NCBI GenBank assembly: GCA_944391625.1
Contig: CALXUG010000001.1
Span: 124,001 to 188,000 of the forward strand
Reading direction: 5' to 3'
Source of the DNA: an uncultured Clostridia bacterium
Lineage (GTDB): Bacteria; Bacillota; Peptococcia; Peptococcales; Peptococcaceae
DNA length: 64,000 nt
Below the pieces are notes generated by a model. It was not told the DNA's origin. It saw only the letters and a list, made by a program, of their open reading frames with translations, and did no database searches. A program made the position numbers and the translations under genes. Each line of letters starts with the position of its first letter. Within the stretch, counting starts at the first letter, position 1. Positions 25,100 through 32,418 of this stretch are shown here, piece by piece.

Positions 25100-25315
25100 C
25101 TACAGCCGATTTAACAATTCTTTTAATACAGCTACTTCATCATCAGACAGGGTGACTCCTTTGCCCATTTTAGCATGATCCGGCGCCCAATCCCGCAAAT
25201 CATATTTGGGCGTTCTGCCGTTCCAGCTAACTTTATTCAGCTCTTTTCTCCACCCGCTGCTGTTTTCTGATAAAATACCCACCATTTCCACAATTTCATA
25301 ACGAATATCGCTCAT
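25100..25315 (-). CDS. YdbC family, PC4-like nucleic-acid-binding protein
   Basis: A 71-residue protein from ATG 25315 (AAAGGAG 7 nt upstream); an upstream in-frame ATG would add 27 residues without sequence of the family. It is a PC4-like fold: MSDIRYEIVEMVGILSENSS, then GWRKELNKVSWNGRTPKYDL, then RDWAPDHAKMGKGVTLSD with a C-terminal helix. YdbC-type proteins bind single-stranded DNA as dimers, and their exact cellular role is not established. It is monocistronic in context. Confidence 0.88.
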   Translation of the reverse strand: MSDIRYEIVEMVGILSENSSGWRKELNKVSWNGRTPKYDLRDWAPDHAKMGKGVTLSDDEVAVLKELLNRL

Positions 25316-25434
25316 ATAGTCCGCTCCTTTTCTCAGTTCTAACACTTCTATCCAAGGAAGAATTCCTGTTTTTTTCAAAAATTCCTTCTTTCCCAATTAT
25401 CGTTTTTATTTACAATAAACAATCATACACCATA

Positions 25435-26076
25435 TTACCGAATCAAATAAGGCCGATCTGTATTGCCATACAGGGATTTAAACTGTTGTACTGCCTGCTG
25501 AAAAGAGGTATCTTCAACACAGTCAGCCTCTGCAAAAAAAGAGTCGCTGGCAGTGCCGCCTCCAATCCACTCTCCGATATAGAGCATGAAACAATTGGGG
25601 TTGACCTTCCGCATTCTCAATAAGGCCTGATAACAATCTTCACTTCGATAAGGCCAGGAGCAAATCACCAAATCTGTATTCTTGCCATACTTTTCAATAG
25701 CCCCAACCGCGTCTAACTGCTCAATATCTGTCCACGCATCAACAAACCATGAGGTAGCATGGTCTTTCATCCAACTATGGTCATCGGTAGCCTGTATTTT
25801 TACGCCGAGATCCTGCAACCCCTTGGACAATGCACCGGAACCGCACATAATTTCCAGACAGCTGCGACTACCGATCCAATTTGCCAATGGTTTAAGCCAG
25901 TCATGGGACAATAGACAATAACCGCAATAGCTGATGACCTCATCCCGCACATTCAATGGCTTTACACTAATTTCTTCCGGCCATACATCAGGAATTTTTT
26001 TTTGCTGCAACGCCGCAATCGCCACCCGGTATCCTTTCATTTTAGAAGCTGTATCTCTGGCGTTTTTTGGTTTCAT
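25435..26076 (-). CDS. class I SAM-dependent methyltransferase-like protein
   Basis: 213 residues. A glycine-rich SAM loop is visible as CLEIMCGSGALSKGL (about 73-87), followed by an acidic strand end (VKIQATDDHSW) that would bind the ribose. An NPPY-like catalytic motif is absent; instead CSWPYRSEDCYQ occupies that position. The substrate cannot be told. Similar stand-alone proteins are annotated as SAM methyltransferases or as hypothetical. It begins with MKPKNARDTASKMKGYRVAI after AAGG. The SAM fold is likely and activity is uncertain. Confidence 0.6.
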   Translation of the reverse strand: MKPKNARDTASKMKGYRVAIAALQQKKIPDVWPEEISVKPLNVRDEVISYCGYCLLSHDWLKPLANWIGSRSCLEIMCGSGALSKGLQDLGVKIQATDDHSWMKDHATSWFVDAWTDIEQLDAVGAIEKYGKNTDLVICSWPYRSEDCYQALLRMRKVNPNCFMLYIGEWIGGGTASDSFFAEADCVEDTSFQQAVQQFKSLYGNTDRPYLIR

Positions 26077-26411
26077 TTATTTCAAACCTTCTTTCATCTA
26101 TCATTTTTCATTTCGTATCCTATTGTATAAGACTATCCACATCTTTATAAAAAATGTTGCTATACGCTTTACAAAACCACGAATTTTACCATTACGATTC
26201 CTTATTAACAAAATATTCTGCCTTATCTTACATCATATTCTTTCTGATTACAATAAATTTCAATATAAAAAACAAAACTCCTGTGATGACAGTCCTCTCG
26301 TTTTTATAATTTTTACATAAGCTTCACCCAAGTTATGATTGGTAACAAAATGAGTCTATCAACATACTATATGAAAGGGGGACTCACCCCCAAGAATAGG
26401 AGGCGTTTATA
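26077..26411. other. 335-bp intergenic region with leader hairpin
   Basis: No open frame with a ribosome site is visible. The region is very AT-rich and must hold the promoters for the two divergent genes. A small hairpin GGGGG-ACTCA-CCCCC (26377-26391) sits just before the ribosome site AGGAGG (26398-26403) of the vWA gene and could influence its translation. I see no RNA gene. Confidence 0.4.
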
Positions 26412-27785
26412 TTGGGAATTACAAATTCAAATAAAGTAATTGACGTGGAGCAAATCAATTGCGATGGCGCGTTAAAAGTTACTTTGGCTTTAACAGCGGC
26501 GCCAGATATTGTTTCTAATCCAACTGACATTGTTCTTGTATTAGATCGTTCTGGCAGTATGACTGGCAGCCCATTAAGCAACATGAAAACAGGGGCTAAA
26601 ACATTTATTGATATTATTGAAGAAGCTACCGATGGTACAGCAGATGGTGAAATTGGTTCTGGAAGTCACATCGGTGTTGTCAGTTTTGCCAACACCGCCA
26701 TCGTAAATGCACCGCTTATCACCTCGGTAGCCACTTTAAAAAATGCCGTAGATGCATTGGCAGCCGGCGGTAATACCAACCACGCGGATGCTTTTGAAAA
26801 AGCAATGCAGCTTTTTGACCCCGATTCGACCAATCAAAAAGTCATTGTGATGTTTACAGATGGCAAAACAACCATTGGCGCTCCACCTGCACCTGTAGCA
26901 GAAGCTGCCAAAAGCCAGGGAATTATTATTTATTGCATCGGCCTAATCGGTTCAGATGGAGTTGACCCCGCCGCTTTGAACAATTGGGCTACCGACCCGG
27001 ACAGTACGCATGTAGCAATCACACCAGATGAAGCCGAACTGGAAGAATTATTTGCCGAATTGGCCGCTAATATCTCCAAAACCGGAGCTACCAATATCGT
27101 CATTGATGAAATTGTAAATTCTGATTTTATCATTACAGGTATCCTTTCTCCAAATAAAGGAACTGCTACAATGGTAAACTCCACTACATTAAAATGGAGC
27201 ATTCCAGAGTTAGGGGTTACTGCTGGCGAAAGCGCTACATTAGAATTTTTCATTCGCCATATCAGCCAAGTACCGGGAACAAAAAAAGTGAATGCGTCCA
27301 TCACTTATACAGATTCCGAAGGGAACCTTGTAGTATTCCCCGACCCTGTTGTTTCAGTAAAATGCGATATTATCGTAAATCCAGAAAGCTGTCCTGTTCC
27401 AGTAGACCTGCTTGTGGACGGCTGCTCCGATGCCATCGTAGTGGATATGGGCGATACCTATCTGGAATCACTGGGCAGAATTTTGCAGCTTGACGTAACC
27501 ATAAAAAATGTCTGTCCACAAAAAAGAGTGGCCCTTGCAGTCATCTTAACGGAAGTAGATAAAGACGGCATGGAATATCAGAGAGGCATGAAAACTATGA
27601 CCATTCCTGCACATAATTTCCCCACTTGTCGTGATGTACTGGTCAAATGCATCAAATTTGTGGTTCCAGAAACACCTCTGAATACAGATGAAAAATTCTG
27701 CAGCCCACGTAATTTCAAAGTTCGCTTCATTTCACATAATGTAGATACCGACTATATCTGCTGTGAATCACAATTTAGAATATAA
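26412..27785 (+). CDS. von Willebrand factor A domain protein
   Basis: 457 residues from a TTG start with AGGAGG 8 nt upstream. Residues about 40-225 form a vWA domain with an intact MIDAS: DRSGSMTGS, a Thr-containing GGNTNHADAF loop and FTDGKTT. A beta-rich middle (about 235-320) resembles a DUF11/CARDB-like module. The C-terminus contains regularly spaced Cys residues (CDIIVNPESCPVPVDLLVDG, CRDVLVKC, ICCES). No signal peptide or anchor is seen. It probably binds a protein ligand through Mg2+. It lacks the features of the TerY/TerF vWA proteins that I would look for near a Ter locus, so I do not count it in that cluster. Confidence 0.85.
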   Translation: MGITNSNKVIDVEQINCDGALKVTLALTAAPDIVSNPTDIVLVLDRSGSMTGSPLSNMKTGAKTFIDIIEEATDGTADGEIGSGSHIGVVSFANTAIVNAPLITSVATLKNAVDALAAGGNTNHADAFEKAMQLFDPDSTNQKVIVMFTDGKTTIGAPPAPVAEAAKSQGIIIYCIGLIGSDGVDPAALNNWATDPDSTHVAITPDEAELEELFAELAANISKTGATNIVIDEIVNSDFIITGILSPNKGTATMVNSTTLKWSIPELGVTAGESATLEFFIRHISQVPGTKKVNASITYTDSEGNLVVFPDPVVSVKCDIIVNPESCPVPVDLLVDGCSDAIVVDMGDTYLESLGRILQLDVTIKNVCPQKRVALAVILTEVDKDGMEYQRGMKTMTIPAHNFPTCRDVLVKCIKFVVPETPLNTDEKFCSPRNFKVRFISHNVDTDYICCESQFRI

Positions 27786-27795
27786 CCCGTAAAAA

Positions 27796-27838
27796 ACTGG
27801 AGATTGGCACCATCATACTGCCAATCTCCAGTTTTATT
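27796..27838 (+). terminator. intrinsic terminator after vWA gene
   Basis: A perfect 14-bp stem (27796-27809 with 27819-27832) is followed by TTTATTTTT, 10 bp past the vWA stop codon. Confidence 0.92.
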
Positions 27839-27987
27839 TTTCCCAAAGAATCCATTTACTCATTTGTCTATCAGCTGCTGAAAATATGGTCATACTCAGT
27901 ATAGCCATACTCCGTAGCAGAATATCTATGAAATTTTTCACAGACATACTCCCTGCACACGATTTTGTTATAATTTTTTCTTGACAA

Positions 27988-28028
27988 AACACATTCGTTG
28001 TATAACAATAGTTGTGTAACAAATGTGT
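27988..28028 (+). promoter_or_regulatory. promoter/operator of the TetR-methyltransferase pair
   Basis: TTGACA occurs at 27982-27987. A dyad then follows: CACATTCGTT at about 27990 and AACAAATGTG at about 28019, which match as inverted repeats at 9 of 10 positions. They enclose a second TTGTATAACAA-like half-palindrome. The dyad covers the -10 region, so the TetR protein downstream probably represses its own operon. Confidence 0.6.
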
Positions 28029-28051
28029 TTTATAGAAAGCGAGGTATCTGT

Positions 28052-28624
28052 ATGCCGCCCAAACCAAAAATAACAAAAGAAATGATTTTAACGACCGTGT
28101 TGGATATTACAAGAGAAACCGGATTTGAATCTGTAAATGCACGAAATATTGCCGATAAACTGACCTGCTCTACCAGACCGATTTTCACCTGTTACAAAAA
28201 TATGGATGCGTTGAAATCTGAATTTCTACACTTTGCATTTGATTTTTATACACAATATGTAGATACCTATCGCCATACCGCAAATAAAAATCCCGGTCTG
28301 GTTCTTCCGCTCTCTTATATTGCATTTGCCAGAGAAGAGACTCATCTTTTCCAACTGCTTTTTATCAGCGACATAGATTTGAATATGACAGAAACAAATG
28401 ATTTTTACAAAGAACCGGGAAATGAAGAAAAAGCAAAAATTTTTTCTGATGCCATTGGAATCGAACTCACACGGGCAAAAGAAATTTTCTTAACATTGTT
28501 TCTTTATTCCCATGGATTGGCCGTTTTAACAGCAACACAAAAAATAAATCTCAGTGAACGTAATATTGAAAATATGTTGACAGATCTATTGACATCCCTG
28601 ATCAAACAAAACAATACAAATTGA
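28052..28624 (+). CDS. TetR/AcrR-family transcriptional regulator
   Basis: 190 residues from ATG 28052 (GCGAGG upstream); the frame opens earlier but without a ribosome site. The N-terminal helix-turn-helix is clear (TRETGFESVNARNIADKL, then STRPIFTCYKNMDALKSEF). The C-terminal ligand domain is helical and not assignable to a compound. It begins 23 bp after an inverted repeat that is its likely operator. The methyltransferase gene follows after 43 bp and is probably co-regulated. Confidence 0.9.
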   Translation: MPPKPKITKEMILTTVLDITRETGFESVNARNIADKLTCSTRPIFTCYKNMDALKSEFLHFAFDFYTQYVDTYRHTANKNPGLVLPLSYIAFAREETHLFQLLFISDIDLNMTETNDFYKEPGNEEKAKIFSDAIGIELTRAKEIFLTLFLYSHGLAVLTATQKINLSERNIENMLTDLLTSLIKQNNTN

Positions 28625-28667
28625 AATTATGACCAATTGATAATCCACAGACAAAAGAGGTGCCCCC

Positions 28668-29459
28668 ATGGAAACAAATACCTATCTGATTGATTTTTAC
28701 AATCAATACGATGAAGACAGCCGACTGCGTTCCAAACATGGAACAATAGAGTTTTTCACTACCATGCACTATATCCAAAAATATCTTTCTCCCGGCAGCC
28801 GCATACTGGAAATTGGCGCTGGAACAGGCCGCTACTCTCACGCGCTGGCACAGCAGGGATATACCGTTGATGCAGTGGAACTGGTTGCTCACAATATCGA
28901 AATGTTCCGCAAACATACACTTCCCACAGAAGCAATTACCATCATGCAGGGCAATGCATTAAACTTATCAGCTTTTCCCGATAATCTATATGATATTACA
29001 CTGTTACTCGGCCCGCTATACCATCTTTATACTGTCACCGATAAACGAAAAGCCTTACAGGAAGCCATTCGAGTAACAAAACCAGGCGGTATTGTTTTTG
29101 CTGCTTATGTCATATCGGACGGCTGTCTGCTGGATGAGGGATTCCTTCGCAATCATATTGATGTTGCCCAATATATCAAAGACGGACTGCTCGACGCTGA
29201 CACATTTGCTGCGAACTCTGCTCCAAAGGATTTATTTGAACTGGTTCGGAAAGAAGATATTGATTATTTGATGTCGGTATTTCCCATAACCAGACTGCAT
29301 TATGTAGCAACAGATGGCTGTGCCTTATTTATGAGAGAGGCTATTGACAACATGGACAATGATACATTTCAGTTTTATTTAAAATATCATCTTACCACCT
29401 GTGAACGTGAAGACTTGACAGGTATCACAAGTCATGCCGTCGACATATTCAGAAAATAG
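28668..29459 (+). CDS. class I SAM-dependent methyltransferase
   Basis: 263 residues. Motif I is ILEIGAGTGRYSHALAQQGY with the acidic VDAVELV after it, motif II around NLYDITLLLGPLYHLY, and motif III KPGGIVFAAYV. This is the small-molecule (UbiE/Trm9-like) subfamily. It follows the TetR gene in the same direction, with GAGG before the ATG. A TetR-controlled methyltransferase suggests modification of a toxic or signalling small molecule, which is inference. Confidence 0.88.
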   Translation: METNTYLIDFYNQYDEDSRLRSKHGTIEFFTTMHYIQKYLSPGSRILEIGAGTGRYSHALAQQGYTVDAVELVAHNIEMFRKHTLPTEAITIMQGNALNLSAFPDNLYDITLLLGPLYHLYTVTDKRKALQEAIRVTKPGGIVFAAYVISDGCLLDEGFLRNHIDVAQYIKDGLLDADTFAANSAPKDLFELVRKEDIDYLMSVFPITRLHYVATDGCALFMREAIDNMDNDTFQFYLKYHLTTCEREDLTGITSHAVDIFRK

Positions 29460-29475
29460 CGTTGTTGCCATAAAA

Positions 29476-29508
29476 AAGCTGCAAACCTTCAACACAGGTT
29501 TGCAGCTT
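29476..29508 (-). terminator. terminator of the tRNA-Arg gene
   Basis: A perfect 12-bp stem (AAGCTGCAAACC with GGTTTGCAGCTT) is followed on the minus strand by TTTTTTA, 9 bp past the tRNA 3' end. It can also serve the convergent methyltransferase gene. Confidence 0.88.
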
Positions 29509-29517
29509 ACTTGACTT

Positions 29518-29592
29518 TGGTGCCCCCGGCGAGAATCGAACTCACAACTAGCCCTTAGGAGGGGCTTGTTATATCCATTTAACTACGGAGGC
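29518..29592 (-). tRNA. tRNA-Arg (anticodon CCU)
   Basis: 75 nt including an encoded CCA. The acceptor arms GCCTCCG and CGGGGGC pair with one T-G wobble. The anticodon arm is AGCCC-CTCCTAA-GGGCT, giving anticodon CCU. The T arm contains GTTCGATTC. It reads AGG codons. No integrase lies beside it, so it is not occupied by an element here. Confidence 0.96.
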
Positions 29593-29706
29593 TTTTGTTT
29601 TGTTATCGCATGGCAACAGAAATCCACCGTCGCCCACAATTTCAAAATCTATTTCATTGTACTGTCTTACAGCATATTTGTCAATTCTATCTTTTTTCCG
29701 TATATT

Positions 29707-29740
29707 CTCAGCGTAAGCACACACTACAGCTTACGCTGAG
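29707..29740. terminator. 12-bp perfect hairpin after mtaD
   Basis: CTCAGCGTAAGC (29707-29718) pairs perfectly with GCTTACGCTGAG (29729-29740), 7 bp past the mtaD stop. The T-tail on the minus strand is weak (AATATA), so termination may be partial. Confidence 0.65.
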
Positions 29741-29747
29741 AATATTT

Positions 29748-31058
29748 TTATAATACTGCTCTGGCAATGCGGGACGCTTCTGCCATGATTTTTTCCACAT
29801 CCATGGTTAAAATCTGACGGTCTTTCATCAGCAGCTTGCCATCTACAATCGTAGTCTTTACATCACTGCCCCGAGCGGAGTACACCAAATCAGCTATCGT
29901 GTTGTTCCATGGTGCAAAATGGGGCTGGTCCAAATCAATCAGTATGATATCTGCTTTCTTGCCCACTTCCAGCGTACCAATTTCATCTTCCCAATGCAAT
30001 GCTTTGGCACCGTTAATGGTAGCCATCTGCAGCACAGTTTGAGCTGGCAGCACAGTGGGATCCATGGTTTTTACTTTCTGCGCAAAAGAACAAATGGTCA
30101 TCTCTTTAAATAAATCCAAACTATTATTACTGGAAGCACCATCCGTTCCTAAGGCTACATTAAGCCCTGCTTGCTGATACTTGGCAACATCGGCAATACC
30201 GCTGGCCAGTTTTAAATTGCTGGACGGATTATGGGCAATACTGACCTGATGCGCTTTCAAAATTTCCACATCGTTGTCTGTAAGATAAACACCATGGGCT
30301 GCTAAGGTTGGCAATTCAAATACACCCAAATCACGCAGATATTCGGTTGGCGTTTTATCATAGCCTTCCCGGATCTGCCGCAATTCATCTTGCGTTTCCG
30401 CCAAATGTACATGGATACCAGTGTGGCAATCCTGTGCCGCCGCTACAATTTTTTCCAGATACTGCGGCGGACAAGTATATGGCGCATGGGGCGCAAACCA
30501 TACTTTCAGCCGCCCATTTGCCTGATTATGAAAATTGTGATATAGTCTTGTATTTTTTTGAATATTTTTTCCCTCTGGATCGGAATAGACAATCAATCCA
30601 CGGCTCAGATTGGCCCGCACGCCTGATTCTTCTACCACACGAGCAACCTCGTGCATGCTGTCATACATATCAGCAAAAGTAGTAATTCCGTTTTGAATCA
30701 TCTCTGCTACAGCTAAGCCAGTACCCCAATAAATTGATTCATTTACAAATTTCGCTTCCGCTGGCCATATCTTATCATTCAGCCAGGACATCAGTTCCAT
30801 ATCGTCAGCATAGCTGCGCAATAATGTCATAGCAGCATGACTGTGGGTATTAATCAAGCCGGGCATAGCCAAAGTGTGACTGCCGTCAATAACCTCAGCG
30901 CCAATTGCATCGTCTGTTGATACTACACCCAACGCTGCAATTTTATTTTGCTCAATCAAAATATCGCCCTGCTGTAACGCAGCACCTGTCATAGATAAAA
31001 TTTGTGTATTCTGAATCAGAATTTTTCCACTTGTTCTATTGTTTATCTTCTCCACCAT
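29748..31058 (-). CDS. mtaD: amidohydrolase, 5-methylthioadenosine/S-adenosylhomocysteine deaminase
   Basis: 436 residues with the MtaD/SsnA amidohydrolase pattern: metal site PGLINTHSHAAMTLLRSYAD, HAPYTCPP, HVHLAETQDE, AHGVYLTDNDVE with SIAHNPSSNLKLASG, and GTDGASSNNSLDLF (Asp ligand). It should deaminate S-adenosylhomocysteine or methylthioadenosine in SAM recycling. AAAGGAG precedes ATG 31058. The start overlaps the end of ftsY by 16 bp, and the ribosome site lies within ftsY codons, so translation is coupled. Guanine or other aminohydrolase activity cannot be excluded. Confidence 0.9.
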   Translation of the reverse strand: MVEKINNRTSGKILIQNTQILSMTGAALQQGDILIEQNKIAALGVVSTDDAIGAEVIDGSHTLAMPGLINTHSHAAMTLLRSYADDMELMSWLNDKIWPAEAKFVNESIYWGTGLAVAEMIQNGITTFADMYDSMHEVARVVEESGVRANLSRGLIVYSDPEGKNIQKNTRLYHNFHNQANGRLKVWFAPHAPYTCPPQYLEKIVAAAQDCHTGIHVHLAETQDELRQIREGYDKTPTEYLRDLGVFELPTLAAHGVYLTDNDVEILKAHQVSIAHNPSSNLKLASGIADVAKYQQAGLNVALGTDGASSNNSLDLFKEMTICSFAQKVKTMDPTVLPAQTVLQMATINGAKALHWEDEIGTLEVGKKADIILIDLDQPHFAPWNNTIADLVYSARGSDVKTTIVDGKLLMKDRQILTMDVEKIMAEASRIARAVL

Positions 31059-32185
31059 CTGCGCTTCTCCTTTACGACCGGTTCCTCTACTACAGATTCC
31101 TCTACTTCCTCTATATCTTCGGGCTGTGGACCTTCTTCTGCCAATGCTTCCGGCAATTCTTCCTCCAAGTCAGCAACTTCTTCCTGCATATCAAAGGATT
31201 CCTCTACAACTTCTTCTACTTCTTCAATTGATTCCTGCACACTTTCTTTTTCTGTCTGCCCATCGTTTGCCTCTTCTCCGGCAAACAACGCTTTACTGAA
31301 CGCTTTGGCATCAAAAAATTCCATATTGTCAATCTGTTCGCCAACACCAATCAATTTTACCGGTAAATCAAATTCAGAACGAATCCCAATAACAACGCCG
31401 CCTTTGGCGGTGCCATCCAATTTTGTCAAAATAACACCAGTAACTCCTGTGGATTCCCCAAAAATTTTGGCCTGAGAAATCGCATTCTGTCCAGTGGTTG
31501 CATCCAGCACCAACAGAACCTCCTGTAAACAATCCGGCGCTTCTCTGTCAATCACCTTACGCATTTTACTCAGCTCGTTCATCAGGTTAGCTTTGTTCTG
31601 CAATCGGCCAGCAGTATCCACGATCAACACATCACATTTTCTGGATTTAGCCGCAGCAATAGCATCAAACACAACTGCTGCCGGATCAGCACCTTCCTGA
31701 TGGCTGATGACATCCACACCAACTCTGTCCCCCCATACTTTCAGCTGCTCTGCTGCTGCCGCACGGAAGGTATCACCGGCACCGAGAATTACTTTATGTC
31801 CTTGCTGTTTCAGCAAGTAAGCCAGCTTACCGATACTGGTGGTCTTGCCAACGCCATTGACACCAACCATCAAAATAATGTTCAGTTGTCCCGGAACCAG
31901 ATTCAGCACAGCTGTCTCGTCTCCCATAATTTTTGAAATTTCATCTACCAGAGCATCTTTCAGCTGTTCCGCATATTTCAGTTTGTCCTGTTTTTCCCGT
32001 TCCCGCAGTCGTTCCACCAGTTCTACAGCGGTATTCACGCCTACATCGCCTTGAATCAGTAATTCTTCCAATTCATCATATAAGTCGTCATCAATCTCTT
32101 TTCCAGTAAAAGCATCAAAAATTTTTTCTACAAAACCTTTTCTGGTTTTTGATAAACTATCTGTTAATTTTGAAAAAAGTCCCAT
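31043..32185 (-). CDS. ftsY: signal recognition particle receptor FtsY
   Basis: 380 residues from ATG 32185 (GGAGG 9 nt upstream). The N domain begins at once (MGLFSKLTDSLSKTRKGFVE), then the GTPase G domain: GVNGVGKTTSIGKLA, GDTFRAAAAEQL, VDTAGRLQNK, TKLDGTAKGG, and the closing GVGEQIDNMEFFDAKAF. It receives SRP-ribosome complexes at the membrane. Many FtsY proteins have an acidic A domain at the N-terminus; here there is none. Instead about 70 Glu-rich residues follow the G domain and end in KEKRRWWRR, encoded where the next gene overlaps. Next to smc and rnc, as in many Firmicutes. Confidence 0.97.
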   Translation of the reverse strand: MGLFSKLTDSLSKTRKGFVEKIFDAFTGKEIDDDLYDELEELLIQGDVGVNTAVELVERLREREKQDKLKYAEQLKDALVDEISKIMGDETAVLNLVPGQLNIILMVGVNGVGKTTSIGKLAYLLKQQGHKVILGAGDTFRAAAAEQLKVWGDRVGVDVISHQEGADPAAVVFDAIAAAKSRKCDVLIVDTAGRLQNKANLMNELSKMRKVIDREAPDCLQEVLLVLDATTGQNAISQAKIFGESTGVTGVILTKLDGTAKGGVVIGIRSEFDLPVKLIGVGEQIDNMEFFDAKAFSKALFAGEEANDGQTEKESVQESIEEVEEVVEESFDMQEEVADLEEELPEALAEEGPQPEDIEEVEESVVEEPVVKEKRRWWRR

Positions 32186-32311
32186 ATCATGCAACCTCCA
32201 ACTCATCTTGTGTTTTAACCTTCATTATTGTATCATATTCGGAATACAATTTCACTATTTATGCGTGCTACTTCATAATTTTTATATCACATAAACAAAG
32301 ACATACAAATA

Positions 32312-32335
32312 GCCTGTCCACAATTGCAGACAGGC
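32312..32335 (-). terminator. possible terminator between smc and ftsY
   Basis: GCCTGTC (32312-32318) pairs with GACAGGC (32329-32335), followed on the minus strand by TATTTG. It lies in the 233-bp gap between smc and ftsY, so ftsY may have its own promoter in the rest of the gap. The T-run is weak. Confidence 0.5.
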
Positions 32336-32418
32336 ATAAAAGCAACGAAAAAATAAACCATCAAAAACATAAACATATAATACATAAAACAAATGTTATC
32401 TGTATATTGAAAACCAAT

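Noticed and set aside
26412-27785. The vWA protein as a TerY/TerF member of the Ter system
   Set aside because: It lies outside the cluster and its C-terminal Cys-rich part is unlike those proteins; distance and sequence do not support the link.
29518-29592. tRNA-Arg gene as the attachment site of one of the mobile elements
   Set aside because: No integrase or phage gene adjoins it; both elements end elsewhere (about 6.4-6.5 kb and 45.9 kb).
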